From NCBI RefSeq assembly GCF_937889215.1, contig NZ_CALBEX010000463.1, positions 1 through 5,727 on the forward strand: a stretch of DNA of 5,727 bases, read 5' to 3'. Below, in pieces: positions 1-5,727 of this stretch; the stretch's first letter is position 1, and every line of letters starts with the position of its first letter. The translations under genes were made by a program, and so were the position numbers. This DNA comes from an uncultured Limnohabitans sp. GTDB taxonomy: Bacteria > Pseudomonadota > Gammaproteobacteria > Burkholderiales > Burkholderiaceae_C. The notes below the pieces were generated by a model, which had not been told where the DNA came from, ran no database searches, and saw nothing but the letters and a program-made list of their open reading frames with translations.

Positions 1-2189
1 CACCCAATGCCCGCGTGGGCATCCGTGTGCCTTGCGCCATGGTGGGTGCTGAATTGCCTCCGGGCGAAGACGGCAAACCTTTCTTGATCAAAGTGGGCAA
101 GCTGCGTGGCGTGGAAAGCCAAGGCATGTTGTGTTCTGCCAAAGAACTGAAGATCGCCGATGACCATGGTGGCCTCCTGGAGTTGCCTGGAGACGCGCCT
201 TTGGGTCAGGACATACGCCAGTATTTGAATCTGGACGACACCCTGATGACGCTCAAGCTCACGCCCAATCTGGCGCACTGCTTGAGCGTGTATGGCATCG
301 CCCGCGAGGTGTCGGCTCTGACTGGCTCGCCATTGAAGGCACCGACTTTTCCGGCAGTGGCCACGCAGATCAGCGACAAGCTGGCCGTGAATGTCCAGTC
401 CCCAGACCTGTGCGGCCGTTTCAGCGGTCGTGTGGTCAAGGGCGTGAACACGAAGGCGCAAACCCCGCAGTGGATGGTCGACCGCCTGGCCCGTTGCGGT
501 CAGCGCAGCGTGAGCCCCTTGGTGGACATCTCCAACTACGTGATGTTCGAGTTCGGTCGCCCTTCGCACATTTTTGACCTCGACAAGATCCACGGCGGCT
601 TGCAGGTGCGCTGGGGCCAGCCCGGTGAGACGCTCAAACTGCTCAGCGGCAACACCGTGACCGTGGACGAGAAGGTCGGTGTGATCGCCGACGACAGCCA
701 AGTCGAGTCCTTGGCCGGCATCATGGGGGGTGACGCCACTGCCGTGTCCGACGACACCCAAAACATCTATATCGAAGCTGCCTTTTGGTGGCCTACCTCG
801 ATCGCAGGCCGTTCGCGCCGCTTCAACTTCTCGACCGATGCCGGTCACCGCTTTGAGCGTGGCGTGGACCCGCAACTGACGGTGGAACACATTGAGCGCA
901 TCACCCAATTGGTGCTCGACATTTGCGGCACGCCCGACACACAAGTCGGCCCCGTCGATGACCAAATTTTGAACTTGCCCGCCATCACGCCCGTGACCCT
1001 GCGCGTGGCCCGTGCGGTCAAAGTGATTGGCATGCCTTTGACCCAGCAGCAATGCGCTGACGCTTTGCGTGGTCTGGGTCTGCAAGTTGCCGAGGGGGAG
1101 GGCACCGTCACCGTCACGCCGCCCAGCTTCCGATTCGATTTGCAGATTGAAGAAGACCTGATCGAAGAAGTGGCCCGCATGGTGGGTTACAACAACTTGC
1201 CGACTAACCCGCCACTGGCCCCCATCACAGCCAAAGTGCGCCCAGAGACCGAGCGCAGCCCGTCGGCCGTACGCCGCGCCATTGCCGCTTTGGGTTATCA
1301 GGAAACCATCAACTACAGCTTTGTCGAAGAAGCGTGGGAAAAAGACTTGGCGGGCAACGTCCACCCGATTCGCCTGCTCAACCCGATCGCCAGCCAGATG
1401 AGCGTGATGCGCTCGAGCCTGATCAGTTCGCTCTTGCAGGTGGTCAAGTTCAACGCCGACCGCAAGGCCGACCGCGTGCGCGTGTTCGAGCTCGGCCGCG
1501 TGTTTCTGCGCGATGAAAGCGTGGTGGACAGCGACGCCACCGTGCAAGGTTTCGACCAGCCCATGAAGGTCTCAGGCATGGCCTGGGGCCCCTTGGAGCC
1601 TTTGAGTTGGACAGGCAAGTCGCGCCTTGTGGATTTCTTCGATGTCAAAGCCGATGTCGAGCGCTTGCTGGCCCCGGCCCAAGCCGAATTCGTGGCCGCT
1701 GAACACCCCGCCTTGCACCCCGGACGCTCGGCCCAAGTGCTGCTGCAAGGCCGGGTGATCGGTCATGTGGGTGAATTGCACCCGCGCTGGCGTCAGGCCT
1801 GGGACTTGCCACACGCGCCTGTCGTTTTCGAGCTCGACTTGGATGCGGTCACCCAGCGCAGCGTGCCCGTGGCCCAGCCCGTTGCCAAGATGCAAGCGGT
1901 GGAGCGCGACATCGCCGTGATCGTGCGCGAGCAGGTCACCCATGCCCAGTTGATGCAGGCCATCCACAGCGCTCCGACCCAAGGTTTGCTGCGCCATGCG
2001 GTCTTGTTCGATGTCTATCGCCCCAAGGCTGAAGCCGCTGGCGGCTTGGCTGTGGGCGAGAAAAGCCTGGCGGTGCGTTTGAGCTTGCACAGCGACGAGG
2101 CCACTTTGACCGACGCCCAGATCGAAGCCGCCATGGGGGCCATCATGGCCAGCCTGTCCGAGCGGGTTTCTGCGCGCTTGCGTAGCTGA
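1..2189 (+). CDS. pheT: Phenylalanine--tRNA ligase beta subunit (5' end outside the window)
   Basis: Beta chain of the cytoplasmic alpha2-beta2 phenylalanyl-tRNA synthetase, which charges tRNA-Phe; the beta chain carries editing and tRNA-binding modules. The frame is open from position 3 with no start codon in context (the GTG at 15 is an internal valine), so the gene enters from the left. About 728 residues are visible; E. coli PheT has 795, so roughly 70-90 N-terminal residues are missing. Modules in order: the end of the N-terminal OB-fold tRNA-binding domain (to about 240); the B3/B4 editing domain with GIMGG at 717-731 and RFERGVDP at 849-872; the B5 domain at about 980-1210, ending in the typical IEEDLIEEVARMVGY stretch; the catalytic-like core at about 1230-1850; and the ferredoxin-fold anticodon-binding domain from about 1875, including VERDIAVIV. 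No frame disruption is seen. It ends in TGA, 9 bases before the ATG of ihfA, which suggests a shared transcript. pheS is expected just upstream. Confidence 0.97.
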   Translation, partial: PNARVGIRVPCAMVGAELPPGEDGKPFLIKVGKLRGVESQGMLCSAKELKIADDHGGLLELPGDAPLGQDIRQYLNLDDTLMTLKLTPNLAHCLSVYGIAREVSALTGSPLKAPTFPAVATQISDKLAVNVQSPDLCGRFSGRVVKGVNTKAQTPQWMVDRLARCGQRSVSPLVDISNYVMFEFGRPSHIFDLDKIHGGLQVRWGQPGETLKLLSGNTVTVDEKVGVIADDSQVESLAGIMGGDATAVSDDTQNIYIEAAFWWPTSIAGRSRRFNFSTDAGHRFERGVDPQLTVEHIERITQLVLDICGTPDTQVGPVDDQILNLPAITPVTLRVARAVKVIGMPLTQQQCADALRGLGLQVAEGEGTVTVTPPSFRFDLQIEEDLIEEVARMVGYNNLPTNPPLAPITAKVRPETERSPSAVRRAIAALGYQETINYSFVEEAWEKDLAGNVHPIRLLNPIASQMSVMRSSLISSLLQVVKFNADRKADRVRVFELGRVFLRDESVVDSDATVQGFDQPMKVSGMAWGPLEPLSWTGKSRLVDFFDVKADVERLLAPAQAEFVAAEHPALHPGRSAQVLLQGRVIGHVGELHPRWRQAWDLPHAPVVFELDLDAVTQRSVPVAQPVAKMQAVERDIAVIVREQVTHAQLMQAIHSAPTQGLLRHAVLFDVYRPKAEAAGGLAVGEKSLAVRLSLHSDEATLTDAQIEAAMGAIMASLSERVSARLRS

Positions 2190-2198
2190 TTGCGTGCC

Positions 2199-2549
2199 AT
2201 GCAAATCAGTTTTGAATCCCTGGAAACCCCGGCCTTGACCAAGGCGCATCTGGCCGATTTACTGTTCGAGCAGATCGGCTTGAACAAGCGCGAGTCCAAG
2301 GACATGGTCGATGCTTTTTTTGATCTGATGGTGGACAGCCTGATCGCGGGTGACGATGTGAAGATTTCCGGCTTCGGCAATTTCCAGATCCGCACCAAGG
2401 CCGCGCGTCCCGGGCGCAACCCGCGCACGGGAGAATTCATTCCTATTGATGCACGTCGTGTCGCGACCTTCCATGCCAGCTATAAACTCAAGGCCTTGAT
2501 TCAGGGCGATGCCGTTGACGACGAAGGTGTGGAGACGGTGGGCCGCTGA
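2199..2549 (+). CDS. ihfA: Integration host factor subunit alpha
   Basis: Sequence-specific DNA-bending protein of the HU/IHF family; it pairs with IhfB and acts in nucleoid organisation, transcription and recombination. The 116-residue product has the family landmarks: an N-terminal helical dimerisation part containing [15 protein letters not shown] (residues 28-42), the [13 protein letters not shown] turn (51-63), and the beta-arm segment [10 protein letters not shown] (70-79) with the conserved proline (P71) that intercalates between base pairs in [17 protein letters not shown] follows, close to the usual alpha-subunit ending. E. coli IhfA is 99 residues; the extra length here is a short N-terminal piece and an acidic C-terminal tail ([14 protein letters not shown]). 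I chose ATG 2199; a TTG at 2190, directly abutting the pheT stop, would add MRA. Neither start has a good Shine-Dalgarno sequence, so translation is probably coupled to pheT. The position after pheT supports the alpha rather than beta assignment. Confidence 0.95.
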   Translation: MQISFESLETPALTKAHLADLLFEQIGLNKRESKDMVDAFFDLMVDSLIAGDDVKISGFGNFQIRTKAARPGRNPRTGEFIPIDARRVATFHASYKLKALIQGDAVDDEGVETVGR

Positions 2550-2562
2550 ATCATTCCTGATT

Positions 2563-2566
2563 GGAG
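2563..2566 (+). promoter_or_regulatory. Ribosome binding site of the DUF1840 gene
   Basis: GGAG lies 5 bases before the ATG at 2572. It fixes the start of the small downstream gene and argues against the longer in-frame GTG at 2509, which lies inside ihfA and would add residues unlike the family. Confidence 0.7.
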
Positions 2567-2571
2567 TGCCC

Positions 2572-2919
2572 ATGCTGTTCAAGTTCAAATCCCAAGTCAC
2601 CAGTGACCTCATCATGCTGGAGGCCGATGCCCGCAGGTTGCTCAAAATCATGCTGGGTGACGACCCCGATCAAGGGATTATTCTGGCGAAAAATGTGCCA
2701 GCCGCTATTGCCAAACTGGAGTCAGCCGTCGCCCAAGATGAGGCGGCCCGTGCAGAGCGCAGCCATGAGGCCCAAACACCCGAGGTGACGCCAGATGCGC
2801 TGCAGGACGCCATGGACGAGGCTCTGGACTCGGTGCGACTGGCGCAACGCGCCAGCCCCATGGTCAAACTGCTCAAGTACTGTGTGGCCGAACCGTCCGA
2901 TCTGGTCTGGGGTGTTTGA
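2572..2919 (+). CDS. DUF1840 domain-containing protein
   Basis: Small protein of 115 residues, predicted cytoplasmic, with no signal peptide or membrane segment. The start MLFKFKSQVTSDLIMLE, the middle QGIILAKNVPAAIAKLESAV (residues 34-53) and the ending VWGV match what I recall of the DUF1840 family, which is common in beta- and gammaproteobacteria. Family members begin with a MLYKFKS-type strand, have an IPAAI/MPAAI helix, and end in a QRAxPxxxML...VVWGV-type segment; here that region reads LAQRASPMVKLLKYC (residues 90-104). A charged linker (residues 55-85) separates the two conserved parts. No function is established for the family as far as I know. It begins 22 bases after ihfA and may be read from the same transcript. 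Its stop is only 3 bases from the stop of the opposing DUF192 gene. The family call rests on recalled pattern and should be confirmed by profile search. Confidence 0.85.
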   Translation: MLFKFKSQVTSDLIMLEADARRLLKIMLGDDPDQGIILAKNVPAAIAKLESAVAQDEAARAERSHEAQTPEVTPDALQDAMDEALDSVRLAQRASPMVKLLKYCVAEPSDLVWGV

Positions 2920-2922
2920 CAC

Positions 2923-3450
2923 TCAGCCGGGTCGTTTGTTGAACACCACGCCGCCGAGTTTGTAACCCGGTTTGATTTGCCGTTTGGCAAACCAGCCTTG
3001 GTTCATTTCCAGCACAAAGCGCACGGGTTTGTCAGAGCAGTGCGAGTCGTCGCTTTGAGGCTGCATGTCGGCCATGTTGACGATGGTGCCATCGTTCTCT
3101 ACAAAAGCAGCCGTCAAGGGGATCAAGGTGTTGCGCATCCAAAAGCACTGGGTTGTTGCTTGCTCGAACACAAACAGCATGCCTTCGTGCATCGGCATGT
3201 TCTTGCGCCACATCAGCCCGATTTGGCGCTGCATTGGGGTTTGGGCCAATTGAACTTCCAAGCGGTGCATGCCCGCAGAGAGCTGCGTGCGAGCCAAGTC
3301 AAGCTGGGGGGCTTGGGGCTGGGCCAGCGCTGAGCCCCCAGCAAGCAAACCTAAGGCGATCAGCCATGGGGCGGTACGTGAGCCCCGCAGTGACAGCTGG
3401 AGCCGAAGCCCAAGAGACACGTTTGAAAAGGGATGAGCGGTCTGGGTCAT
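2923..3450 (-). CDS. DUF192 domain-containing exported protein
   Basis: A 175-residue protein of the DUF192 (UPF0127) family. Residues 28-43 (PWLIALGLLAGGSALA) form a hydrophobic signal segment with a likely signal peptidase I site after ALA43, so the product is probably periplasmic. The family core follows: GLMWRKNMPMHEGMLFVF (78-95), CFWMRNTLIPLTAAFV (102-117) and VRFVLEMNQGWF (143-154). DUF192 proteins form a small beta-rich fold; their biochemical role is not established. I use ATG 3450. A TTG at 3459 in the same frame would add MHP, and a GTG at 3418-3420 would shorten the unusually long, arginine-rich N-region. None has a clear Shine-Dalgarno sequence, so the start is uncertain. The frame stays open upstream as far as the csp 3' end but has no standard start codon there. 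The gene follows csp by 106 bases on the same strand and could be cotranscribed with it. Confidence 0.9.
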   Translation of the reverse strand: MTQTAHPFSNVSLGLRLQLSLRGSRTAPWLIALGLLAGGSALAQPQAPQLDLARTQLSAGMHRLEVQLAQTPMQRQIGLMWRKNMPMHEGMLFVFEQATTQCFWMRNTLIPLTAAFVENDGTIVNMADMQPQSDDSHCSDKPVRFVLEMNQGWFAKRQIKPGYKLGGVVFNKRPG

Positions 3451-3556
3451 GGGGTGCAAAGCTGCAAAGTTCGGTCCCCAAGGATAACGCTTGCCGAGCG
3501 GCTGTTCACGCCATTGGACCGTCCGCTGGTAAACGGCGAGGATGTTGCTGTGCAGA

Positions 3557-3889
3557 TCAGCTGGCTGAGGTGTCTTCAGCCGCTTTGGAAACGGTTGGCG
3601 GCTCGTCTGCGGGCTGCGGGGAGGCGGTGGCCGAGTTCGATTGTTCTGTATCCTGAGCGCTCAGTAACAAGTTTGAATCGCTGGGCTCGTCCGCCAGGAT
3701 GTTCACGGCCATCAAGCCCTTGGCCCCAGAAGTCAGTTCAAACTGGACCCTTTGGCCTTCTTTGAGGGTTTTGAAACCGGCCATCTGGATGGCCGAAAAG
3801 TGGGCGAATGCATCTGCACCGCCGCCGTCGGGTTGGATGAAACCAAAACCTTTGGCATCGTTGAACCATTTGACCGTACCACTGGGCAT
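3557..3889 (-). CDS. cspD: CspD-like cold-shock domain protein with C-terminal tail
   Basis: Single-stranded nucleic-acid-binding protein of the cold-shock domain family, 110 residues. Residues 1-65 are a complete OB-fold domain: GTVKWFN (4-10), RNP1-type KGFGFIQP (13-20), RNP2-type AFAHFSAI (27-34), then [17 protein letters not shown] (34-50). The exposed aromatics W8, F16, F18, F28, H30 and F31 are kept. RNP2 has alanines where many relatives have V/I/L before F28, and the last strand reads KGLMAVNI rather than the common KGKQASNI type. Residues 66-110 form a low-complexity tail rich in S, A, D, E, P and Q, with nine acidic residues and one lysine. E. coli CspD is 74 residues and also divergent from clpS-clpA, so the symbol rests mainly on position and the FAH/IQM/VQF similarities; another csp paralogue name is possible. 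The start is supported by GGAGA 6 bases upstream. Confidence 0.92.
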   Translation of the reverse strand: MPSGTVKWFNDAKGFGFIQPDGGGADAFAHFSAIQMAGFKTLKEGQRVQFELTSGAKGLMAVNILADEPSDSNLLLSAQDTEQSNSATASPQPADEPPTVSKAAEDTSAS

Positions 3890-3895
3890 ACGATG

Positions 3896-3900
3896 TCTCC
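3896..3900 (-). promoter_or_regulatory. Ribosome binding site of the csp gene
   Basis: On the minus strand GGAGA stands 6 bases before the ATG (3889-3887). It is preceded by an A8 run (3904-3911 as T on the plus strand), giving an unstructured, A-rich leader. Confidence 0.7.
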
Positions 3901-3921
3901 GTGTTTTTTTTAGATGGAACA

Positions 3922-3950
3922 GTTTGAGTAATTCTGAGTGAATTTGTCAA
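3922..3950 (-). promoter_or_regulatory. Candidate sigma-70 promoter for csp
   Basis: On the minus strand a perfect TTGACA (-35) lies at 3950-3945. Seventeen bases further is TCAAAC (3927-3922), only a 3/6 match to TATAAT, so the -10 is weak or slightly displaced. Initiation near 3915 would give a leader of about 25 bases, far shorter than the long structured leader of E. coli cspA, so cold induction through an RNA thermosensor leader looks unlikely. Two TGAGT copies (plus strand 3925-3929 and 3935-3939), one helical turn apart, fall within the element; their meaning is unknown. Confidence 0.45.
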
Positions 3951-4036
3951 TGTGAGGTTTTCCCGGGGTCGGCAGGATTGGCCGTCAGGCCCAAAGACTT
4001 TTCTTACCCCAGCCCCAAAGGGCTTGAAAGCATCGA

Positions 4037-4042
4037 TAGAAT
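4037..4042 (+). promoter_or_regulatory. Candidate -10 element for clpS-clpA
   Basis: TAGAAT matches TATAAT at five of six positions and ends 7 bases before the clpS ATG, so transcription could start at or very near the start codon. No good -35 lies 16-18 bases upstream (that stretch reads CCCCAAAG). A TTGAAA at 4024-4029 is too close to act as its -35. The promoter is a candidate only. Confidence 0.35.
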
Positions 4043-4048
4043 GAAATC

Positions 4049-4408
4049 ATGGCAACGAAAAAAACTTCCAACCCCACGCTGCCGACAGTGACACCCCTAC
4101 CGCCCGAAGGCGGCGACGCGGTGGTGCTCGAACGCCGTGCCCAAAAAATAGAACCGCCCCAGATGTACCAGGTGGCGATGCTCAACGACGACTTCACCCC
4201 CATGGAATTCGTGGTGATGGTGATCCAGGAGTTTTTCAGCAAAGACCGCGAAGCAGCCACCCAAATCATGCTCAAAATCCACCTGGACGGCAAAGGCATT
4301 TGCGGGGTTTATTCCCGGGACGTGGCCGCCACCAAGGTCGATCAGGTACTGGATGCGGCCAAGCAATCCGGTCATCCTTTGCAATGTGTGAGCGAACCCA
4401 TTGAATAA
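4049..4408 (+). CDS. clpS: ATP-dependent Clp protease adaptor ClpS
   Basis: Cytoplasmic adaptor of the N-end rule pathway: it binds proteins with destabilising N-terminal residues and hands them to ClpA for degradation by ClpP. The product has 119 residues; E. coli ClpS has 106. The core starts at about residue 36 ([20 protein letters not shown]). The residues that form the N-degron pocket in E. coli ClpS (N34, D35, D36, M40, H66) are present here as N46, D47, D48, M52 and H78. [20 protein letters not shown] (81-100) and HPLQC (109-113) are family hallmarks. The N-terminal extension (1-35), which in E. coli engages ClpA, is about 12 residues longer here and proline-rich ([14 protein letters not shown]). 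No Shine-Dalgarno sequence precedes the ATG. clpA starts 60 bases downstream, and the pair is presumably one transcript. It ends in TAA. Confidence 0.97.
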   Translation: MATKKTSNPTLPTVTPLPPEGGDAVVLERRAQKIEPPQMYQVAMLNDDFTPMEFVVMVIQEFFSKDREAATQIMLKIHLDGKGICGVYSRDVAATKVDQVLDAAKQSGHPLQCVSEPIE

Positions 4409-4457
4409 ACACCAATGCCCCCCACATCCCATTCATCTCTATCTCTCAGCAAGGCAT

Positions 4458-4462
4458 AAGGA
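4458..4462 (+). promoter_or_regulatory. Ribosome binding site of clpA
   Basis: AAGGA lies 6 bases before ATG 4469, a standard position. It shows that translation of clpA begins with the N-domain, upstream of the in-frame stop at 4718. Confidence 0.75.
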
Positions 4463-4468
4463 AATCAC

Positions 4469-4720
4469 ATGATTGCCCAAGAATTGGAAGTCAGCTTGCA
4501 CATGGCCTTTGTTGAGGCCCGACAACAACGCCACGAATTCATCACCGTCGAGCATTTGCTGCTGGCTCTGCTGGACAACCCCAGCGCTGCCGAGGTGTTG
4601 CGCGCCTGCGCTGCCAACATCGATGACCTGCGCAAAGCCTTGAGCAACTTCATCAAAGACAACACCCCCCAGGTGGCTGGCGCTGAAGAGGTGGACACCC
4701 AACCCACGCTGGGTTTCTAG
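4469..4720 (+). CDS. clpA: ClpA, N-terminal fragment ended by an in-frame amber codon
   Basis: The first 83 codons of clpA, encoding the first of the two Clp-N repeats of the ClpA N-domain (the domain that docks ClpS). ELEVSLHMAFVEARQQRHEFITVEHLLLALLDNP at residues 5-38 and TQPTLGF at 77-83 match the E. coli protein closely. The frame then meets TAG at 4718-4720, where E. coli ClpA continues as F-Q-R-V. A strong ribosome binding site precedes the ATG, and the 60-base gap from clpS suggests an operon. As written, the sequence makes an 83-residue peptide rather than a full ATPase of about 760 residues. Because the frame is unchanged across the stop, I read this as the 5' part of one clpA gene, not as a separate small gene. 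A sequencing error is possible. Confidence 0.85.
   Translation: MIAQELEVSLHMAFVEARQQRHEFITVEHLLLALLDNPSAAEVLRACAANIDDLRKALSNFIKDNTPQVAGAEEVDTQPTLGF
4718..4720 (+). other. clpA: Premature TAG at codon 84 of clpA
   Basis: TAG in the clpA frame, flanked by TTC before and CGC GTG after. The E. coli protein has glutamine here (LSFQRVLQRA against LGF-stop-RVIQRA), so a single C-to-T transition, CAG to TAG, accounts for it. It is the only gene-terminating TAG in the window: the other six genes end in TGA (five) or TAA (clpS). Confidence 0.85.
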
Positions 4721-4723
4721 CGC

Positions 4724-5727
4724 GTGATCCAGCGTGCCATCATGCATGTACAGTCCACCGGAAACGGCAAAAAAGAAGTTACCGGTGCCAACGTGCTGGT
4801 GGCCATTTTTGGTGAAAAAGATTCTCACGCCGTGTATTACTTGCACCAGCAAGGCATCACGCGCCTGGATGTGGTCAACTTCATCGCCCACGGCATTCGC
4901 AAGACCGACCCGCCCGAAGCGGCCAAATCCGACGCGCCCGCCAGCAATGAAGCCGAAGAGGCCAACGGCGGTGAGCGCAACGAAAAAGCCTCGCCTCTGG
5001 AGCAGTTCACCAACAACCTGAACCAGGCGGCCAAAGAAGGCAAGATCGACCCGCTGATTGGCCGTGAATACGAAGTCGAACGCACGATCCAAATCCTGTG
5101 CCGCCGCCGCAAAAACAACCCGCTGCTGGTGGGTGAAGCCGGTGTGGGCAAAACGGCGATTGCCGAAGGCCTGGCCTGGCGCATCACGCAGGGCACTGTG
5201 CCCGACATCCTGGCCGAAGCCACGGTGTATTCGCTGGACATGGGCGCACTGCTGGCTGGCACCAAGTACCGGGGTGACTTCGAGCAACGCCTCAAGGGCG
5301 TGCTCAAGTCGCTCAAGGACAAGCCCAACGGCATTTTGTTCATCGACGAAATCCACACCTTGATCGGTGCGGGCGCAGCTTCTGGCGGCACGCTCGACGC
5401 GTCCAACCTGCTCAAGCCTGCGCTGTCCAGCGGCCAGCTCAAGTGCATCGGTGCGACCACCTTCACCGAGTACCGTGGCATCTTCGAAAAAGACGCTGCC
5501 CTGAGCCGCCGTTTCCAGAAAGTGGACGTGGTCGAGCCCACCGTGTCCGAGACCGTGGACATCCTCAAAGGCCTCAAGAGCCGCTTTGAAGACCACCACA
5601 GCGTCAAATACACGATTGCCGCATTGCAGGCCGCAGCCGAGTTGTCGGCCAAGTTCATCAACGACCGCCAGTTGCCCGACAAGGCGATTGACGTGATCGA
5701 TGAAGCCGGTGCTGCCCAGCGCATTCA
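4724..5727 (+). CDS. clpA: ClpA, remainder after the amber codon (3' end outside the window)
   Basis: Continuation of clpA in the same frame, open to the window end. The GTG at 4724 is listed only as the first possible restart; ATG 4742 is another; neither has a Shine-Dalgarno sequence. Residues are numbered as if codon 84 were sense. The second Clp-N repeat ([13 protein letters not shown]...[10 protein letters not shown]) is followed by a charged linker and AAA+ domain 1: Walker A GEAGVGKT (222-229; 5132-5155), pore loop GTKYRG (5258-5275; Y267 corresponds to E. coli Y259), Walker B ILFIDE (5333-5350; E294 corresponds to E286) and arginine fingers R347/R348 in LSRRFQK (from 5501). All sit at a constant offset of 8 from E. 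coli, so nothing is lost or gained in between. ClpA unfolds substrates for ClpP. AAA+ domain 2 and the ClpP-binding loop lie beyond the window. The integrity of every key motif argues that the stop is recent or an artefact. Confidence 0.88.
   Translation, partial: MIQRAIMHVQSTGNGKKEVTGANVLVAIFGEKDSHAVYYLHQQGITRLDVVNFIAHGIRKTDPPEAAKSDAPASNEAEEANGGERNEKASPLEQFTNNLNQAAKEGKIDPLIGREYEVERTIQILCRRRKNNPLLVGEAGVGKTAIAEGLAWRITQGTVPDILAEATVYSLDMGALLAGTKYRGDFEQRLKGVLKSLKDKPNGILFIDEIHTLIGAGAASGGTLDASNLLKPALSSGQLKCIGATTFTEYRGIFEKDAALSRRFQKVDVVEPTVSETVDILKGLKSRFEDHHSVKYTIAALQAAAELSAKFINDRQLPDKAIDVIDEAGAAQRI

Noticed and set aside
1572..2249. A 225-codon minus-strand open frame opposite the 3' part of pheT and the start of ihfA
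   Set aside because: The translation is His/Gln/Gly-rich low-information sequence opposite the conserved FDX-ACB domain of PheT. The plus-strand genes explain the region fully.
2911..2970. Inverted repeats GGTGTT/AACACC and CCGGGT/ACCCGG at the convergent junction, considered as a bidirectional terminator
   Set aside because: The loops are 25 and 32 bases, the stems only 6 base pairs, and no T run follows on either strand.
3451..3556. Open reading frame continuing upstream of the DUF192 start through the whole gap to csp
   Set aside because: There is no ATG, GTG or TTG in frame beyond 3459, and the DUF192 family starts with a signal peptide that the chosen start already supplies, so an N-terminal extension is not supported.
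4011..4024. Short perfect hairpin (AGCCC, loop CAAA, GGGCT) upstream of clpS, considered as a terminator or operator
   Set aside because: The stem is only 5 base pairs and no T run follows on either strand. A repeat this short is expected by chance in GC-rich DNA.
4023..4048. CTTGAAA upstream of clpS as the -35 of a heat-shock (sigma-32) promoter
   Set aside because: The -35 resembles the sigma-32 consensus, but at the required spacing there is no CCCCAT-like -10 (the sequence reads GAAATCAT), and initiation would fall inside the coding region.
4718..4720. TAG as a reassigned sense codon (alternative genetic code)
   Set aside because: Nothing else in the window supports it. The stop usage of the other genes (TGA and TAA only) is compatible with it but equally expected under the standard code, and TAG reassignment is not known to me in Burkholderiales.
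4439..5599. A 386-codon open frame on the minus strand opposite clpA
   Set aside because: It lies wholly antisense to a clearly conserved AAA+ coding region. Its translation is a His/Gly/Phe/Val-rich shadow with no recognisable domain, as is common opposite high-GC genes. It also has no ribosome binding site that I could see.

Overview
This window carries ordinary chromosomal housekeeping genes from a betaproteobacterium. The moderately high GC, frequent TTG and CTG leucine codons, protein sequences and gene order suggest Burkholderiales, probably Comamonadaceae (a freshwater Limnohabitans- or Rhodoferax-like lineage). That placement comes from recalled family resemblance, not a search. I see no insertion sequence, integrase, CRISPR array, tRNA, rRNA or foreign-looking base composition.

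Layout: (1) Positions 1-2919, plus strand: the 3' part of pheT (phenylalanyl-tRNA synthetase beta chain), then ihfA (integration host factor alpha) 9 bases later, then a small DUF1840-family gene with its own ribosome binding site. The pheT-ihfA pair is the classical arrangement also found in E. coli (pheS-pheT-ihfA). (2) Positions 2923-3889, minus strand: a CspD-like cold-shock-domain gene with a 45-residue C-terminal tail, followed downstream by an exported DUF192 protein. This pair meets the DUF1840 gene tail to tail with only 3 bases between the stop codons. (3) Positions 3890-4048: a divergent promoter region. (4) Positions 4049-5727, plus strand: clpS (N-end rule adaptor), then clpA (AAA+ unfoldase of the ClpAP protease), which runs off the window end. 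A cspD gene divergent from clpS-clpA is also the E. coli arrangement.

The one striking observation is in clpA. An in-frame TAG at 4718-4720 (codon 84) sits where ClpA proteins have a glutamine (the F-Q-R-V segment), and the same frame then continues without any other lesion for 335 codons to the window end. The Walker A, pore loop, Walker B and arginine-finger residues are all intact. A single C-to-T change (CAG to TAG) explains it. It could be a sequencing or assembly error, a recent nonsense mutation, a strain variant, or a leaky or reinitiated gene. If real, it would separate the ClpS-docking N-domain from the ATPase.

How the genes relate: PheT charges tRNA-Phe, IhfA bends DNA as half of the IHF heterodimer, and ClpS delivers N-degron substrates to ClpA for ClpP degradation. 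The DUF1840 and DUF192 proteins have no established function that I can assign. No new biological system is evident.
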